Assembly (NCBI GenBank): GCA_947452665.1
Contig: CANGEH010000123.1
Span: 1 to 6,627 of the forward strand
Source: Caulobacteraceae bacterium
GTDB lineage: Bacteria > Pseudomonadota > Alphaproteobacteria > Caulobacterales > Caulobacteraceae
Reading direction: 5' to 3'
Length of the DNA: 6,627 nucleotides
Shown here one piece after another: positions 6,066 through 6,627 of the stretch (the stretch's first letter is position 1; each line of letters opens with the position of its first letter). The position numbers and the translations under genes are program-made. The notes beneath the pieces are model-generated. The model was not told the DNA's origin, searched no databases, and worked only from the letters and a program-made list of their open reading frames with translations.

Positions 6066-6408
6066 CCATAAGCCCCGATATGCTTTGAATCTTGTCGACT
6101 GGCCGCCCGTTCAGCGCAGTATTGTCATTGTCAAGCCAAGCCCTAGCCACGGCGACATCGCCACCGACGATCGCATCGAGCGAGCGAAACATCCGAACAA
6201 ACAGGACGGCAAACTCAAACGGTTTGGTCGCCGGATCCAACGCATACTCACAGCGCTTCATCCGCGAGATCGACGGCTCACTCAGGCCAAGCACAGATGC
6301 CAAAACCTTGGCTGTGATATTTAACTGACCGGCTGCGCGGACGACGGCCTTTGCTAAAACCGCCCCAGCCTCAGCCAAATCCAGATTGGGTGTTACGCGC
6401 AGGTTCAT
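6025..6408 (-). CDS. Xre/MbcA/ParS-type antitoxin (DUF2384)
   Basis: The 127-residue product (from ATG 6408) fits the antitoxins paired with RES toxins. A helix-turn-helix lies at about 33-52 (AKVLASVLGLSEPSISRMKR). The C-terminal toxin-binding domain lies at about 72-124, with the typical ARAWLDNDNTALNGRPVDKI run (88-107) and a final MDVIAYLDARRALI. In known pairs the C-terminal end blocks the toxin active site and the helix-turn-helix represses the operon. The frame stays open to a TTG at 6426, which would add MQPSGA. I prefer the ATG because the TTG would fall only about 8 nt after the predicted transcription start and has no ribosome binding site, whereas GAGTGGGG lies just before the ATG. 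It overlaps the toxin gene by 41 nt. Confidence 0.88.
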   Translation of the reverse strand: MNLRVTPNLDLAEAGAVLAKAVVRAAGQLNITAKVLASVLGLSEPSISRMKRCEYALDPATKPFEFAVLFVRMFRSLDAIVGGDVAVARAWLDNDNTALNGRPVDKIQSISGLMDVIAYLDARRALI

Positions 6409-6435
6409 GGCCCCACTCGGTTGCAAACTGATATC

Positions 6436-6475
6436 AAGAAATTATGTATCATTTTAATTTCTTTGGAAAGAAATT
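6436..6475. promoter_or_regulatory. Candidate autoregulatory operator with three AAGAAATT half-sites
   Basis: Three copies of one octamer occur upstream of the antitoxin gene: AAGAAATT at 6436-6443, its inverse AATTTCTT at 6456-6463, and AAGAAATT again at 6468-6475. The second and third form a dyad with 9-bp arms around GG at 6456-6475; the first two are inverted about 20 bp centre to centre. They overlap the predicted -35 and -10 elements, as expected for repression by the antitoxin or the antitoxin-toxin complex. Binding by this protein is inferred from position. Confidence 0.6.
6441..6469 (-). promoter_or_regulatory. Candidate promoter of the toxin-antitoxin operon
   Basis: On the minus strand TTTCCA (6469-6464) and CATAAT (6446-6441) are separated by 17 bp; the -10 matches TATAAT at five of six positions and the -35 matches TTGACA at four. 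Transcription would begin near 6434, giving a leader of about 26 nt to the ATG at 6408. The surrounding 6421-6480 stretch has only 14 G/C bases out of 60, against the GC-rich genes around it. Confidence 0.55.
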
Positions 6476-6489
6476 TATCGGGCTGTGAC

Positions 6490-6503
6490 GCCTAGCCGCG
6501 ATC
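6490..6503. repeat. Direct repeat GCCTAGCCGCGATC, right copy
   Basis: This exact 14-bp copy of 5277-5290 bounds the toxin-antitoxin pair on the right. Read on the minus strand it is the end of smpB: GAT CGC GGC TAG (Asp-Arg-Gly-stop) plus two bases. The match breaks on both sides (C versus G before it, G versus A after it). Confidence 0.85.
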
Positions 6504-6627
6504 GCGCATCAGGCGGCCCTGTTCGCGCTTCCAGTCGCGGTCGGCCTCGGTGGCGCGTTTGTCGTGCAGCTTCTTGCCCTTGGCTAGGCACAATTCCAGC
6601 TTTACTCGGCCCTTTTCGTTAAAATAC
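6492..6627 (-). CDS. smpB: SsrA-binding protein SmpB, C-terminal fragment
   Basis: The gene enters from the right edge, and only its last 44 codons are visible. They read YFNEKGRVKLELCLAKGKKL, then HDKRATEADRDWKREQGRLM, then RDRG and a TAG stop at 6494-6492. This is the end of the SmpB barrel (VKLELCLAKGKKLHDKR) followed by the basic C-terminal tail with the DWKRE motif, which inserts into the ribosomal decoding channel and mRNA path during trans-translation with tmRNA. The stop lies inside the right 14-bp direct repeat. The antitoxin gene follows in the same direction 83 nt later (to ATG 6408), with no clear terminator between them, so smpB read-through into the toxin-antitoxin operon is possible. 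Confidence 0.93.
   Translation of the reverse strand, partial: YFNEKGRVKLELCLAKGKKLHDKRATEADRDWKREQGRLMRDRG

Larger units (their letters stand above)
5277..6503. mobile_element. Putative toxin-antitoxin islet bounded by 14-bp direct repeats
   Basis: The span between and including the two direct repeats holds the RES toxin gene, the Xre-type antitoxin gene and their AT-rich promoter, and nothing else. Removing one repeat plus the intervening 1,199 bp would place the glycosylase and smpB tail to tail with both proteins unchanged and their stop codons interlocked as CTAG. This is what an insertion with a 14-bp target duplication, or a recombination between short homologies, would leave behind. 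No transposase, integrase or convincing terminal inverted repeat is present, so calling it mobile is an inference from the boundaries and the type of cargo. Confidence 0.5.

Noticed and set aside
5586..6328. Plus-strand open frames opposite the toxin and antitoxin genes
   Set aside because: The minus-strand proteins match RES and Xre/MbcA families in full; the opposing frames look like nothing known.
5289..6488. Possible terminal inverted repeats of the islet (TCACACGGTCCCG at the left, TCACAGCCCG read inward from the right)
   Set aside because: Only short imperfect agreement, with a gap, and not placed symmetrically relative to the direct repeats. It is too weak to claim a transposon-like end.
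6478..6494. Possible smpB terminator from GGCT/AGCC near its stop
   Set aside because: The stem is only 4 bp, and the AT-rich stretch that follows is better explained as the antitoxin promoter and operator.
6498..6505. GCGATCGC octamer resembling the cyanobacterial HIP1 repeat
   Set aside because: A single occurrence formed by smpB codons in a GC-rich, plainly alphaproteobacterial context.

Overview
The window is a stretch of GC-rich chromosome from an alphaproteobacterium. The evidence is the gene order folK - rpoZ - rsh - pyrE - pdxJ on one strand, a single bifunctional Rel/SpoT protein beside rpoZ, and an NYN-domain gene plus a family 5 uracil-DNA glycosylase gene close to smpB. Finer placement (order or genus) cannot be made from the sequence alone. 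I see no rRNA, tRNA, CRISPR array, transposase or recombinase gene.

Layout, left to right. On the minus strand, transcribed leftward, lie folK (3984-3481), rpoZ (3395-3036), rsh (2961-742), pyrE (661-77) and the first codons of pdxJ (80 to the window edge). They make a housekeeping block: folate precursor, RNA polymerase omega, (p)ppGpp metabolism, pyrimidine and vitamin B6 synthesis. Divergent from folK, with only 33 bp between the start codons, a two-gene plus-strand unit encodes an NYN-domain (LabA-like) putative nuclease (4018-4623) and a family 5 uracil-DNA glycosylase (4635-5282). To the right, on the minus strand, are a Xre/MbcA-type antitoxin (6408-6025), a RES-domain toxin (6065-5289) overlapping it by 41 nt, and the 3' end of smpB (6492 to the window edge).

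The most notable observation is that the toxin-antitoxin pair sits between two exact 14-bp direct copies of GCCTAGCCGCGATC, at 5277-5290 and 6490-6503. One copy holds the stop codon of the glycosylase gene and the other holds the stop codon of smpB. Collapsing the two copies into one gives an uninterrupted arrangement in which both genes end, unchanged, on interlocked stop codons (CTAG). This suggests that a roughly 1.2-kb toxin-antitoxin islet entered a tail-to-tail gene junction without damaging either gene. No recombinase is encoded inside it, so the mechanism is open.

Regulation that can be read from the sequence: a strikingly AT-rich stretch (14 G/C of 60 bases at 6421-6480) precedes the antitoxin gene. 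It holds a plausible -35/-10 pair overlapped by three copies of an AAGAAATT half-site, as expected for autorepression by a Xre-type antitoxin. A 17-bp perfect palindrome covers the first codons of folK, at the shared divergence with the NYN gene. The 85-bp gap before rpoZ holds weak promoter candidates. Several starts are non-ATG (rsh, the glycosylase) and remain uncertain.
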